This document shows positions 8,580 through 22,400 of a stretch of DNA of 64,000 nt, piece after piece (within the stretch, counting starts at the first letter, position 1; every line of letters begins with the position of its first letter). The stretch is taken from positions 1 through 64,000 of the forward strand of contig JADKAQ010000016.1 of assembly GCA_016719105.1 (NCBI GenBank). Reading direction: 5' to 3'. The notes below the pieces were generated by a model. The model worked only from the letters and a program-made list of their open reading frames with translations. It made no database searches and was not told where the DNA came from. This DNA comes from Gemmatimonadota bacterium. Its GTDB lineage: Bacteria > Gemmatimonadota > Gemmatimonadetes > Gemmatimonadales > Gemmatimonadaceae. A program made the position numbers and the translations under genes.

Positions 8580-10276
8580 ACGCGGAGCGCCTGCCAGGGG
8601 AACCGATCGCGAATCTTGCCATCGGTAGAATCATTGAAGTGGACGGCTCTCATATCGTCGCTGAACTGGACAGGGGACTGATGGAACTGTCTCGCCTATT
8701 CGAAGGTGAGATCTACCCCATCGGTCAATTTGGTTCGATTCTCCGTGTGCACTTCGGTCGTCGCTTGATCTACGCGTTCGTTTCGCGTCTTCGCATGAAG
8801 GCCGAATATGACGCCGAACGGGGCCTCAGTACGACATCCAGTGCCGACGAGCGCATTGTAGAGGCGGACCTCTTCGGCGAGGGCGAGTGGACCCGAGAGT
8901 CTAACGGCGCACCGCACCTCCGCTTCGAACGAGGCGTTACGACGTACCCGCTTCCACAGCAGCTCGTCTATCTCACTCCGAAGGCGGAGTTGCGAGCGAT
9001 CTATGGTGCCACAGATGGGAAGGTAGTCATTCGTCTCGGAGAGCACGTTGGCTCCGGCGGAGCACCGTGCTATGCAGAGATGAATGAGCTACTTGGAAAA
9101 CACACGGCCGTCTTGGGCTCTACGGGAGCGGGAAAGTCCTCGGCAGTAGCCGCCATTATTCACAGCGTGCTTGATAGGGGGCTGGACGCGCCGCATTCGA
9201 CATGGTGCCCGAGGATCATTGTGCTGGACCCTCATAACGAGTACGGAGCGGCGTTTCCTTCGCACTCACGTCTGTCAACAGATGATGGAAGTCTCTCGCT
9301 TCCCTATTGGCTGCTTAGTTTCCAGGAGACAATCGCGCTTGTGGTCGGCAAGACTGAGTTCGTTGCCACGTCTCAGGCGAACATAGTCAAGAAGGCGCTT
9401 CTCGAGGCGCGACTCGAGGGTTGCGATGTTCTTGGCCTGAAGAAGGCGGGCATCACGGTCGATTCACCGGTTCCTTACAAGTTGGCAACGCTGCGAAGCT
9501 TGATTGAAGCAGAGAAGAACCTCTTGACGGCGAGCAAGCAAGACTCGCACAACGGAATTCTTCAGAAGCTTGAAGTGCTTGCCGCTGACGCGCGCCTGCA
9601 GTTCTTGATGGCTGATTGGAACGGAGCAAGCTCGGATCCTTTCCCCGCCGTCATTCAGAACGTTCTCGGCGATGAGAGGCAACCGCGTGTCATTGATCTT
9701 TCGGGTGTCCCCAATGAGGTAGCAGGAATCTCAAGTGCTGCTATCGCGCGATCACTGTTCAACCTTAAGGTGTGGCAGACTCCGGAAGAGCGCGCGTGCG
9801 ATCCTGTGTTGTTCGTTTGTGAGGAGGCGCATCGGTATGTACCCAATAGCGGCGAGGCGCAGTACGAGGCGGCTCAAGACGCGGTTCGACGTATCGCGAA
9901 GGAGGGTCGCAAGTACGGCATCGGTCTGCTGCTTGTGTCCCAGCGTCCGAGCGAAGTCGAAGCCACGGTGCTGTCTCAGTGCAATTCATGGTTGGTGCTG
10001 CGCATCACTAACGGGACCGACAGAGAGCACGTGAAGTCGATTCTACCTGACTCGCTGAGCGGCCTGACTAGCATGCTGTCGGGACTGCGACGGCAGGAGG
10101 CAATCTTCGTCGGCCAAGCGGCGATGCTTCCGTCCCGCATTGTCATTCGCGACTTGTTGCCGAGCCAGCTACCGAGATCCAACGATGTTGACTTTGATCA
10201 AGGATGGCAGAATGTCCCGATGACTGCAGCGCAGCTCGAAGATGTCGCGAGACGTTGGCGCTATCAAAGTAGATAA
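8576..10276 (+). CDS. HerA-like hexameric ATPase/translocase of the SIR2-HerA pair
   Basis: 566 residues from a GTG at 8576 that overlaps the SIR2 stop, with a strong ribosome-binding site (GGAGGGGAAAG) just upstream. The frame stays open upstream to 8432, but that part overlaps the SIR2 gene and lacks this signal. An N-terminal HAS-barrel-like segment (about residues 10-60) precedes a DUF87/HerA ATPase core. Walker A G-S-T-G-A-G-K-S is at 181-188, a Walker B V-L-F-V-C-E-E-A-H is near 410-418, and there is a sensor/arginine region around S-Q-R-P-S-E-V. HerA rings bind and activate the SIR2 partner in characterised systems. A DNA-processing HerA-NurA role is less likely because no NurA gene is present. 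Confidence 0.9.
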   Translation: MNAERLPGEPIANLAIGRIIEVDGSHIVAELDRGLMELSRLFEGEIYPIGQFGSILRVHFGRRLIYAFVSRLRMKAEYDAERGLSTTSSADERIVEADLFGEGEWTRESNGAPHLRFERGVTTYPLPQQLVYLTPKAELRAIYGATDGKVVIRLGEHVGSGGAPCYAEMNELLGKHTAVLGSTGAGKSSAVAAIIHSVLDRGLDAPHSTWCPRIIVLDPHNEYGAAFPSHSRLSTDDGSLSLPYWLLSFQETIALVVGKTEFVATSQANIVKKALLEARLEGCDVLGLKKAGITVDSPVPYKLATLRSLIEAEKNLLTASKQDSHNGILQKLEVLAADARLQFLMADWNGASSDPFPAVIQNVLGDERQPRVIDLSGVPNEVAGISSAAIARSLFNLKVWQTPEERACDPVLFVCEEAHRYVPNSGEAQYEAAQDAVRRIAKEGRKYGIGLLLVSQRPSEVEATVLSQCNSWLVLRITNGTDREHVKSILPDSLSGLTSMLSGLRRQEAIFVGQAAMLPSRIVIRDLLPSQLPRSNDVDFDQGWQNVPMTAAQLEDVARRWRYQSR

Positions 10277-10447
10277 GGCTGGTGCACCTCTGACCTGGTT
10301 GTTGGTGACTGATTGTTGACACTTGGTCAGGAGCATCTGGCGTTCGACACATGCCAGACGACACCGACCGAAACCGAACGCTGACGCTCGCCTGCAGCAT
10401 CGAATCCGTCGGCCCCCTTAGTGCCCGAACTGCGGCGCATTCACAGC

Positions 10448-11845
10448 ATGGACGCTGATATCGTGAGCACGCTCGCCGCCTCCGGCGAATCCGAGATGCT
10501 GGAGTTCAAGCGCTCGACCGGGCAACGCACCGACGTGGCCAAGACCGTCTGCGCCATGCTGAACAATCGCGGCGGGAAGGTCCTCATCGGCGTAGAGCCC
10601 GATGGGTCGGTGATCGGGCAGGACGTCGGCGACCAGACCATCGAGCAACTCGTGCAGGAGCTGAACCACATCGATCCTCCTGCCTTCCCCGGCATCGAGC
10701 GCGTGACGGTATCGCACGGGCGCGAAGTTCTCGTGGTTTCGGTCGCCGGGGGGCGCAGTCGTCCGTACACGTACCGCGGGCGCGCATATCGTCGCATCGG
10801 CAGCACCAATCACGAACTGAGTCGCGACGAGTACAACACCGTCCTGCTCGAGAGACTCCACGGCGAGCAGCGGTGGGAGATCGAGGCGGCGTCGACGTTC
10901 ACGATCGCCGACCTGGATACGAACGAGATCGTCGTCACCGTGGAGGAGGCGATTCGTCGCGGCCGTCTCGAGGATCCCGGAACGCGCGATCCCGCGAAGT
11001 TGCTGCAGGGGCTTGGATTGCTTCGCGCCGGAACGCTGCTTCGCGCGGCGGCGGTCCTGTTCGGTCGTCCGGAACGCTTGGAGACCGACTATCCGCAGTG
11101 TCTGCTCAAGGTCGCTCGGTTCCGTGGCACCGATCGCACGGAGTTCCTCGACAATAGGCAGTTTCGCGGCCACGTGTTCGACCTCTTGCGGAGGGCCGAA
11201 CGCTTCGTGCTGGAGTCGATCCCGATCGCGGGGCATATCGAGCCGGGACGGCTCGAGCGGGTCGACCAACCGCTGTACCCGCTGCTCGCCGTGCGTGAGG
11301 CGCTCGCCAATGCGTTCTGCCATCGCGAGTACTCCTGGGCGGCGGGCTCTGTTTCGGTGGGGATCTATGATGACCGGCTGGAGGTGACGTCGTCGGGATC
11401 GCTGCACTTCGGGCTGACGCCCGAAGCGCTCTATGATCCGCACGAGTCGCTGCCGTGGAATCCGCTGATCGCTGGCGTGCTCTATCGCCGTGGGATCATC
11501 GAACAGTGGGGACGGGGGACGCTCAAGATGTCGGAGCTGATGGCGGCGGCTGGGCTTCCGAGGCCGGAGATCGAGGCGATTGCGGGGGCTGTTCTGGTTC
11601 GGTTCAGGCCGGGGCGCTACGATCCACCGTTACGCGTTGGGATCGACCTGAGCGACGTGCAGCGGGCCATCCTTGCCTTGCTGGCACAAGAGCGAGCAGG
11701 CGTGTCTCGGCACGACATCGCAGCTCGTCTTCAGCCGCCGGTGACAGCCCGGCAGGTGAAGGGCGAGTTGGCCGCGTTGAAGCGACTCGGCTTGGTCGAC
11801 TTCTCTGGCCGCACCAATCAGGTTCGCTGGAAGTTGTTGTCATGA
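10448..11845 (+). CDS. Schlafen/AlbA_2-domain protein with HATPase_c_4 and C-terminal winged helix
   Basis: About 465 residues. The N-terminal AlbA_2 (Schlafen-type, putative nucleic-acid-binding) domain covers roughly residues 10-130 and contains E-F-K-R-S, N-N-R-G-G and Y-R-R-I-G-S. A GHKL-like HATPase_c_4 region follows, with 'REALANAFCHREYS' and 'IEQWGRGT'. A winged-helix-like end covers about the last 70 residues. The ATG at 10448 fits family starts; a GTG at 10421 would add nine residues. It lies 171 bp after herA, between the SIR2-HerA pair and hsdR. That gap contains a TTGACA hexamer at 10316 but no convincing -10. Such proteins occur both as transcriptional regulators and inside type I RM loci. 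Which role applies here is unresolved. Confidence 0.8.
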   Translation: MDADIVSTLAASGESEMLEFKRSTGQRTDVAKTVCAMLNNRGGKVLIGVEPDGSVIGQDVGDQTIEQLVQELNHIDPPAFPGIERVTVSHGREVLVVSVAGGRSRPYTYRGRAYRRIGSTNHELSRDEYNTVLLERLHGEQRWEIEAASTFTIADLDTNEIVVTVEEAIRRGRLEDPGTRDPAKLLQGLGLLRAGTLLRAAAVLFGRPERLETDYPQCLLKVARFRGTDRTEFLDNRQFRGHVFDLLRRAERFVLESIPIAGHIEPGRLERVDQPLYPLLAVREALANAFCHREYSWAAGSVSVGIYDDRLEVTSSGSLHFGLTPEALYDPHESLPWNPLIAGVLYRRGIIEQWGRGTLKMSELMAAAGLPRPEIEAIAGAVLVRFRPGRYDPPLRVGIDLSDVQRAILALLAQERAGVSRHDIAARLQPPVTARQVKGELAALKRLGLVDFSGRTNQVRWKLLS

Positions 11846-11853
11846 TGCCACTT

Positions 11854-11913
11854 GGCCGAGTTGGGCCGAGTTGGGCCGAGTTGGGCCGAGTTGGGCCGAG
11901 TTGGGCCGAGTTG
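11854..11913. repeat. Six tandem copies of a 10-bp repeat (GGCCGAGTTG)
   Basis: Six perfect head-to-tail copies begin 8 bp after the AlbA_2 gene stop and degenerate into ggctggg. A possible -10-like 'tagagtat' lies about 20 bp downstream at 11932. The array is in the 252-bp gap before hsdR. Ten-base units do not preserve a reading frame but do preserve roughly one helical turn. The array is therefore a candidate for copy-number-dependent promoter spacing upstream of hsdR. Confidence 0.9.
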
Positions 11914-12097
11914 GGCTGGGCCGTGCCGATCTAGAGTATGGTGCAAAGAGCGCTCAAAGCCGAGATTGGCACCTTCGCTGCGATGCGCCATGAGCGGCGC
12001 AGAATCGAAGGTGAATTGGCGGTCCAGTTTCGCCAGTTCGGGGACACGGGGGGAATCTGGGCGTGACGCGGACTGAGCAACGGACTGAGGAACCGAC

Positions 12098-15236
<3,139 letters not shown>

Positions 15237-15315
15237 CGGTTCGCCCTCCGCTGCCAATAGAACAGAGCGCGAAACCAGCCGAGGATGGGATTATGCAATA
15301 CGGTGACGTGAGCAG

Positions 15316-17290
15316 ATGACTTCCTTGATTGCGTTCTACGACAAGCTCGATCCGTTCGTGTTCGTTTACGCCGTGATACTGCTGCTCGCGGCGATCGTAT
15401 TGGGCTTTCGAGTATTCCTAGAGCAAAGGAGAACCAGGTGGGCACTCGCGCGATTCCAGCAATTCGTGGACGGTCTGGCGAAGCGCACGCCCGCGGACGT
15501 TCGACTGCGCGGCTTGACGCTTGGCGCGATCGACGAAGTCAGAGAACTGGTCACGAAGCAATCCTCCGTGACGCAGGAGTGGTGGCAGCGGATTGAGCAT
15601 GGCCTTCTCTCTTACGCTGGCCCGCGTTCAGAGGCGGGGTACTTCCTGGATCGCCCGGTCGAAGAGTTGCTCGGAGAATCGGTTCTTGTCGAGAACACGA
15701 TGAATGTGCGCCTCGCTCGCGCCCTCCCTGGCCTCTTAACGTCCGCAGGACTGCTGGGAACGTTCATCGCCATTCTGAATGGACTACTCCCTCTGAAGGT
15801 CGTAAACCTTCAAGTGACGAACATTGACACCCTAATCGAAAATCTGGCCGGAAAATTTCTCACCTCGATTGTCGCGATATTCTGTGCAATCGTCCTTTCA
15901 TCCTTGGAGATCGGTTGGTTCCGTCGCATTCGCGCACTCCAACACGCGATCTATCGCGATGTCGACAGGCTATTGCCGCAGCTTTCGCAGATCGTGCTGC
16001 TGCGCGATCTGCAGCATGACGCGCTTCAGCGCACAGTGTCAATTTCAACTATTTCGAGCGAGGTAGTCGATCGCTTCGCGTCTGTATTCTCTACGAGCTT
16101 GCTCCCTGCGTTCGCCGAGAACGTCCGCGGCGAACTCGAACCGACTCTCGCACGACTATCTGAGTCAATGGACAGTATGCGCGGGGCCATTCAACGTCTG
16201 GAGGGGCAGAAGCAGGAATCGGTGGTTGGCGAATTCCGAATGCTGGCGGCCGGTATCGAGACGACGCTCCGCACGTCCATGGAGCAGATGGGGCGCGACT
16301 TCACGGCGTCGCTTTCTGGATCGGCTTCTAGCGAGTTCGACAGCGCCGCCAAAGCCCTCGGCGCCAGCGCCGAAGTCTTGAGCGGACTGAACTCAAGCTT
16401 CACCCAGATGCGCGAGTCGCTTGATCAGGTCGTACTCGAAGCTCGGCGGGCGACTGAGGAGCAGTTGACCAACGGCACCCAGCGCGCGGAGGCGCTCAAT
16501 ACCCTGGTGGAGCAGCTATTGCTGCGGTTGAATGATTCGGCGACTGGCAGCGCGGAACGAATCCATCGACTGCTGGCCGAGTCGGTTGGGAACATGCAGA
16601 TACAGCTCGGGCAGCTGAGTGAGCAACTCGACGGCCGTTGCGGACGCGACGGCCAACGCCACTACGGCGTCCACTTCGGTCATGGAGAGCGCGACAGCGG
16701 CGGCGAAGCTGACCGAGTCTGACGCAGCACTGCTCGCCAGCCGGCTTGAGAGCGCTTTGGAACGCATGGAGGGAGCTGGGGATTCCCTCGGCGCGGCACA
16801 ACGAACAGTTCGGGAGACGATTGACCATAGTGGTGCCGTGCTCAAGCAGTACGAGCACGTCTCAGCTGATTTGCGAATGAGCAGCGTGGCACTCGCAGGC
16901 GCAGCGGCGAGCGCTCGTGAGGCGCAGGAGGCGATGCGCGGAACCATGGGCAAAGCCGGGGAGTCGATTTCGCAACTCGACGCTCTTGCTAGGCGCCAGC
17001 AGGAAACGTTGGAGCGTCAGGCGGCGACTCTTCAGCAAGTGCACACCATCTTCGATGGTCTGGACGAACAGCTCTCTGCGGTACTTGGGGTCGTGACGGA
17101 ACGGTTGCAGCAGCACAACCGATCACTAGAGCAGAACTTCGAAGCGATTCTCCGCACAGTAAATAAGGAGGTGCCCAAGGTGAGCAACTCGCTGTTCAGT
17201 GCGACTACCGAGTTGTCTGAGCAGGTCTCGGAACTTAGCGGCGTACTGGACCAACTCCGGCAGGCACTTCGCGACAGGGACAAGAAGTGA
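15316..17290 (+). CDS. zorA: Zorya anti-phage protein ZorA, MotA/TolQ-like (one frame break)
   Basis: ZorA forms the pentameric membrane motor of Zorya with ZorB and bears a long cytoplasmic tail. An N-terminal transmembrane helix lies at about residues 13-34. Two more lie at about 134-157 and 182-203, in the MotA/ExbB-like arrangement. The rest is a long helical, coiled-coil-like tail rich in Ala, Glu, Gln and Ser. The frame changes once near 16622-16640 (GACGGCCGTTGCGG). The upstream frame would otherwise end at 16722, and the downstream one runs to 17290. Joined length is about 658 residues, consistent with long-tailed type I ZorA. No slippery heptamer for programmed frameshifting was seen. 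The end overlaps zorB (GTGA). Confidence 0.88.
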
Positions 17291-18000
17291 CTGAAGACGA
17301 GGAGAGAGGTGGCCTCGGCGCGTCGTTTACCGATCTGATGACATCCCTGGCGGTAATCTTTGTTTTGCTCACGGTCGTTTTCATCAATCGAGAGGTCGGC
17401 ACAGCGAAGGATGTTCGCGTTAGCGTGGTGAAGGCGCTGCAAGGATCGCTTACGGCTGCTGGCGTTCCTGAGAGCAGTGTCCGCGAAGACTCATCGTCCG
17501 TAGTTGTCATTCTACCTGATTCGGCGTTCTTCGGCGTCGATAAGTCAGCGCTCCTGCCGCTGGGTCGGTCGATCGTGCAGCGCTTGATGCCGGTACTCGC
17601 CGACACTTTGTGCAATGATTCGTACCGCCCGCTTCTAGAAACGGTCGTAGTGGAAGGACACACCGACGCGACGAAACCAGCGGACAGCACGGAGGCCGGT
17701 GGCCGCCTGTACAACTTGGCGCTTAGCCAGCGGCGCTCCATGGAGTTTGTTACTGTAGCGACCAATGCACTGCTGACGCCGCGCGATAGTGGAGACGGGC
17801 GAAGAACCAAGGTCTTCGACTGTTTCGTCGGCCTTGCGTCCGCGACCGGTCGAGGGCAGGAGCAATTGCTGAGCGGGACTGGTTTGACAAGAACGTCTGC
17901 GGCGCAGCGTCGCGTGATCCTTCGCATTCGTCTGAAGACTGCGCGCGTGGAGTCGGTCGTTGGCGGAGTGCAGGACGCCCTGCCTGCAGCAGCACGGTGA
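17287..18000 (+). CDS. zorB: Zorya anti-phage protein ZorB, MotB/OmpA-like stator
   Basis: 237 residues. A single transmembrane helix at about 14-36 begins S-F-T-D16-L-M-T-S-L. Asp16 occupies the position of the ion-coupling aspartate in MotB/ZorB proteins. A periplasmic OmpA/MotB-like peptidoglycan-binding domain follows, with V-E-G-H-T-D-A near 120-126 and the 'LSQRRSMEF' helix. It pairs with ZorA to form an ion-driven motor anchored to the cell wall. The GTG start overlaps the zorA stop and zorC starts 10 bp downstream, so all four zor genes form one operon. Confidence 0.9.
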   Translation: MTEDEERGGLGASFTDLMTSLAVIFVLLTVVFINREVGTAKDVRVSVVKALQGSLTAAGVPESSVREDSSSVVVILPDSAFFGVDKSALLPLGRSIVQRLMPVLADTLCNDSYRPLLETVVVEGHTDATKPADSTEAGGRLYNLALSQRRSMEFVTVATNALLTPRDSGDGRRTKVFDCFVGLASATGRGQEQLLSGTGLTRTSAAQRRVILRIRLKTARVESVVGGVQDALPAAAR

Positions 18001-18009
18001 GAGCGAACA

Positions 18010-19401
18010 GTGTTTGAGAAGCTCTCCGCGGCGATGTCTCGAATGGTGGCCTATCAGGCGACGCTCGCGTCGGATGATCCTTCGAGTCGGTGGCGGACCG
18101 AAACCCGGGTTGAAGGCCTCGCCGAAGCAGTACGCGCTCTCGAGGCGAGGGTGAGTGGTCGCCCAGTCGTTGCGCCGGCTGTGGATGTACGGCAACGCGC
18201 TCAGCGCGACTGGGAGCGGGTATCGCCAGATTTCAGCGCCCTATCGCGTCGAGCCATTCGCGTGCTGACTTCCGACGCGTCGTCGCTCATGCAGGACGCT
18301 TTCTGGGACGGTCTGCGACAATCCGAGATTCTGAAGAGCTCGCGAACACTCGCTGAGCGGCTGCTTGAAGCCTACGACACAGGATGGACACCGCAGCTCG
18401 CGGAGAGAATCGGCGCAACGCTTCGTGACGCGCTCGGGGCACACGAGCAATGCTCGGTCAAAGCTAGAGTCTTTCGTGACCAGCGCGGCTTCATCGGATC
18501 CAACGCGGGAAACGAGATTGCCGACTTTGTGGTGCGCGAGCGCATCGATCCGGCGGCGTCTCCGGAAGTCCTGCACCTGGCTAAGGATGGCGCGCTGCTC
18601 GAAGCGGTGAGGGATAGCGTCCTCTTCAAGTGGGTCGAGCGACTACGACGCGCCCGTACACTCTCCGATCGTCGAACTCTGCTTGAGTACGGTTTTGCAG
18701 TGCTTATTAAGGGCACCGGCACTGAGGGGCCGGTGCGCGCCGAGGCACTCACGGCAGCCATCGAAAGTGTGAACGATCATGAGAGCGAATTGATTGCGTT
18801 CCTGCGAAGCACGGTGCTCGGCGGCGCGCAATTCGGCGATCCTCGCAAGCCTGCCAACAGCAGCAAGTGGTCGCTAGTCGCGAAGACGGCGGTGCGTCGC
18901 TTCGTCCAATGGCTCGCCAAGGAGGACCTCCGGTTCTTCTTCGAAACGGTCATGGAGAACACCCCAGATCCGCATGGCCGTCAAGCGTTCTGGAACGCGT
19001 GGCTGGAGCACCCGCGAATGGTGAACTCCTGTGTGGCACTCTCAACCAGAGATCTTCTCTTCCTTCGTTCGCGCGGCGTGCTCCCGAAGGACGCGGCATT
19101 CAGTCGTGTGAGCGGCGGCGCAGACGATGTCAGTGCTTTCCTTCTTCGATTCAGTACGGCGACGGGCGATCTCATCGCCATCGAATTTAGCCAGGTCGGG
19201 AACGCGGCCTACTTCCACCACGGCGAGGCATTCGACAAACGAGTGGGGGGGCTACACCGTCCGTTGTACGACCTATCGCGAGACTTGAAGAACAAGTCCA
19301 CCGAGATTCGCCCCCCTCGCGGCCTGTCGGCCCATTGGGATTGGCACACGACCGGCTGGCAGGATCGATTTAGTAGCGCACTCAGTCTCTTGCTTCGATG
19401 A
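18010..19401 (+). CDS. zorC: Zorya type I protein ZorC (EH_Signature domain)
   Basis: 463 residues from a GTG. The C-terminal region has the EH-signature features: 'IEFSQVGNAAYFHHG' near residues 393-407 and H-W-D-W-H-T near residue 439. Upstream of it is a mostly helical region of unassigned fold. In characterised type I Zorya, ZorC is a cytosolic DNA-binding component recruited with ZorD. The presence of ZorC rather than ZorE places this system in type I. The stop overlaps the zorD ATG (ATGA). No frame disruption was seen. Confidence 0.88.
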   Translation: MFEKLSAAMSRMVAYQATLASDDPSSRWRTETRVEGLAEAVRALEARVSGRPVVAPAVDVRQRAQRDWERVSPDFSALSRRAIRVLTSDASSLMQDAFWDGLRQSEILKSSRTLAERLLEAYDTGWTPQLAERIGATLRDALGAHEQCSVKARVFRDQRGFIGSNAGNEIADFVVRERIDPAASPEVLHLAKDGALLEAVRDSVLFKWVERLRRARTLSDRRTLLEYGFAVLIKGTGTEGPVRAEALTAAIESVNDHESELIAFLRSTVLGGAQFGDPRKPANSSKWSLVAKTAVRRFVQWLAKEDLRFFFETVMENTPDPHGRQAFWNAWLEHPRMVNSCVALSTRDLLFLRSRGVLPKDAAFSRVSGGADDVSAFLLRFSTATGDLIAIEFSQVGNAAYFHHGEAFDKRVGGLHRPLYDLSRDLKNKSTEIRPPRGLSAHWDWHTTGWQDRFSSALSLLLR

Positions 19402-22400
19402 CGAACTTCGAACTGGGCTCGCTCGGCCCTGTGCACCTTCGTGCGGCCGACGATGGCATTCGGGTTTTCGCCGGGGGGCTCAGCTCCGCTGACCTCATGT
19501 CACCGAGCGCGTGGCCCGAGTTAGCCCTCGCAGCTGCCGGCGGAGCCGAATGCGCGATGGACCTCGCGATGCTCGCTGAGTCGGACAGCCTCGACCTCGA
19601 CGGCGACGAGGTGATTGTCCCGTTTGACGTCGTCCTCCGATTCCTCGTTGAGGACAGAACGCTCGTCACGAGGTGGGCACCAGTAGCCCCGTTCCTGCTT
19701 ACGATAGATCGATCGGGCGATCTAGCGACTGCCGGGTTCAGTTACCGTGTGGGTTGGCACCTCGGTGCCGATGCGGTCCCGCTTGAGCGCGCGGGGGCGT
19801 ACGTGCGGTGGCCACCTCGCAATCAGATCTTCCGTCTGGAGCCGAGAACAGCAGCGATCGTGGAAGCGATGGAGCGCTTCAACGCGACGCCGCCATCGGA
19901 GCGTACGCGAAGCGCTGCCTGGTCGACATTCGGGAGCGTACGAATGGAGGCAGAGCGACTCGGTGTGGAGCTCGACGCCGCTCTTCGAGCGAACACGGTG
20001 GTGGTGCCATCCGCGGTTGCGCTCGAAATGGTGTGGCACCCCGACGCGACACTGAGCTTCGCCCCACGCATTCCCGAGCTCGCGGGCGATGAGTTCCGCA
20101 CCGCGTTCTTCAACAATCGAGATGTTCAGGAGGTCTACTCGATCTCGCGGCCAGATGGATCGCGAGTTCGGGTCCTGCTCTCGGATCGCCAGCGAGAAGT
20201 TCTTCGACGAATGAAGTCGGTCACCGCGCGCCGTGGTGAAGCGGCGAAGAAGCTCGCGACGCAACCGGAGGAGGTGTTCGACGGAGTACTCGGCGACGTT
20301 GAGCTTCATTATGGGGCGCGAGTCACGGGAATCGGTCCAATCGATTTTGGTCCGTCTCCGATCGACCCCGCTTCCGGCGGTGTCGTTGGTCGGCTCGCGG
20401 GCCCCCGCGAGCAATCGACGACGTCGCCGGAGGAACGCGCCTCACGGACGCCGCCAGATTCGGTCGAGGCGGAGACTGACGAAGGCGAGCGAGTTGTGCT
20501 TCCACTATGGTCCGACGGCTCACGCGAAGCGATGCACGAAGCGGTGGCTGCGGCACTTGCCCGAGGAGATACCTCCGCTCAGATCGAGGGACATCGCGTC
20601 CGACTCGACGCCGAGCTCCTAGCAAGTCTCTCGTCTGGCGCAGCGCGGAAGCGAGCGACGGAACGAGCATACCTCCTCATTCGCGAGAACGAGGAGGAGG
20701 GTGACACGTTTGACTTGGGCGACCTCGCGTCGGCCAAAGGCGACGTCGCGGTAGTGGAAGATTCGCTTCCAGCGGCTCTCGAGGAAAGCGTCGATCTCAA
20801 GTCGCACCAGCTCTCCGGCGTGCAGTGGCTGGCACGTTGCGCATCTATCCCAGGTCGTACCGGGGTGCTGCTCGCGGACGACATGGGTTTGGGCAAGACG
20901 CTTCAAGTGCTGACTTTCCTGGCCTCCGCCATTGAACACGGACGTACGGACGACTCGGCGAACACAGGACGCGACGGACCCTTCCGTCCGATTCTGATAG
21001 TGGCGCCGCTCATGCTCGTCGACACGGGCACGTGGACGCGCGAGATGGAGCAGCGCTTTCGCTGGCACGGAGCCGTCTTTCGTCCATGGCACGTGCTCCA
21101 CGGACATGGCATCGCCGAAGTACAGCTCGATTCAGACGTGCCAGATCCGCTCGGTCGGGTGCGTCGGGCTCCGAAGAAGCTGATGGGGTTTCGTGTCGTG
21201 ATCACGACATACGAAACAGTCGTCAACTACCAGCACTCACTTGCGCAGCAGGTTGACGGTCGCCCGATCTGGAGCATGGTAGTGACGGACGAGGCGCAGG
21301 GATACAAGGCGATGCGCACGAAGAAGAGTCATGCGATCAAAGCGCTGCAGCCACCGTTTCAGGTCGCCGCCACCGGGACACCGGTGGAGACGCGACTCCT
21401 CGACCTGTGGAACATCATGGATGCCGTGCAACCAGGGCTCCTCGGTTCTGCTCGCGAGTTTACGCGCCGATTTGAAACACCTCTCGTCAGCGAATCAGCG
21501 GCCGAGAGTACGGTCCTAGCCGAGCTTCGCCGCGAACTCCTTGTCGGACGACCAAACACTTTCCTCCTGCGGCGCGGGAAGGAAGAGCTTACGGACCTGC
21601 CGCCGAAGTACGAGCGCATCCTTAACTGTCGTATGGGACCGCTGGAACTGGAGCACGAGCAGCGGCTCATTCGCGATCTCGGCGCTGGTGCAGGGCGACG
21701 GTCGCTCGGAGTTCTACAGGAATTGGCGGCGCGCAGTCAGCACCCGCTGTTTGGAGGAGGAAGCCTATCGCTTTCGTCAGCAGACGATCTCGTGTCGACC
21801 TCCGTCAAGCTCCGCGAACTCGTTCGCGTACTTCGCGAGATCGCGGCCGCCCGGGAGAAGGTTCTGATCTTCGCCCTGCGCGTCCCGATCCAGCAGATGC
21901 TGTCCTACGTCATCGGCAAGAAGTTCGGCATAGACGTTTCGATCATCAACGGAGAGACAGGGCGCGCTGCGGCAGGCAGCTCCACCGGCGCGCACAGGCG
22001 ACGACTGCTGGATCGTTTTGAGAAGTCAGATGGCTTTGGGGCAATCGTCCTTTCTCCGTTCGTGGCCGGTGTTGGTCTGACCATTACTGCGGCGAATCAC
22101 GTGATTCACTATGGCCGATGGTGGAACCCTGCCGTGGAAGGCCAAGCGACAGATCGAGCGTATCGGATCGGCCAGGCAAAACCAGTGACGGTCTACTACC
22201 CCATTCTCCGTGCTCCAGAGGATGCTCTGCCCGGGGGGACATTCGACGAAGCACTGCACAGCCTCATTATGCGACGCAGGGCGCTCGCGCGAGACTTCCT
22301 GCATCCCGAGGCCGGCGAAGGTGAATTGGCTACGGAACTGGCGAGCAGTTTGGCGGGAGGATCACTCGCCGAGGGAGATCGGTCAACGCCACCTTCCGAC

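Noticed and set aside
11854..11913. CRISPR or phage attachment site
   Set aside because: 10-bp head-to-tail units without spacers, and no integrase in the window.
16600..16725. Programmed ribosomal frameshift producing two ZorA forms
   Set aside because: No slippery heptamer or downstream pseudoknot was recognised, and other genes in the window show similar unprogrammed breaks.
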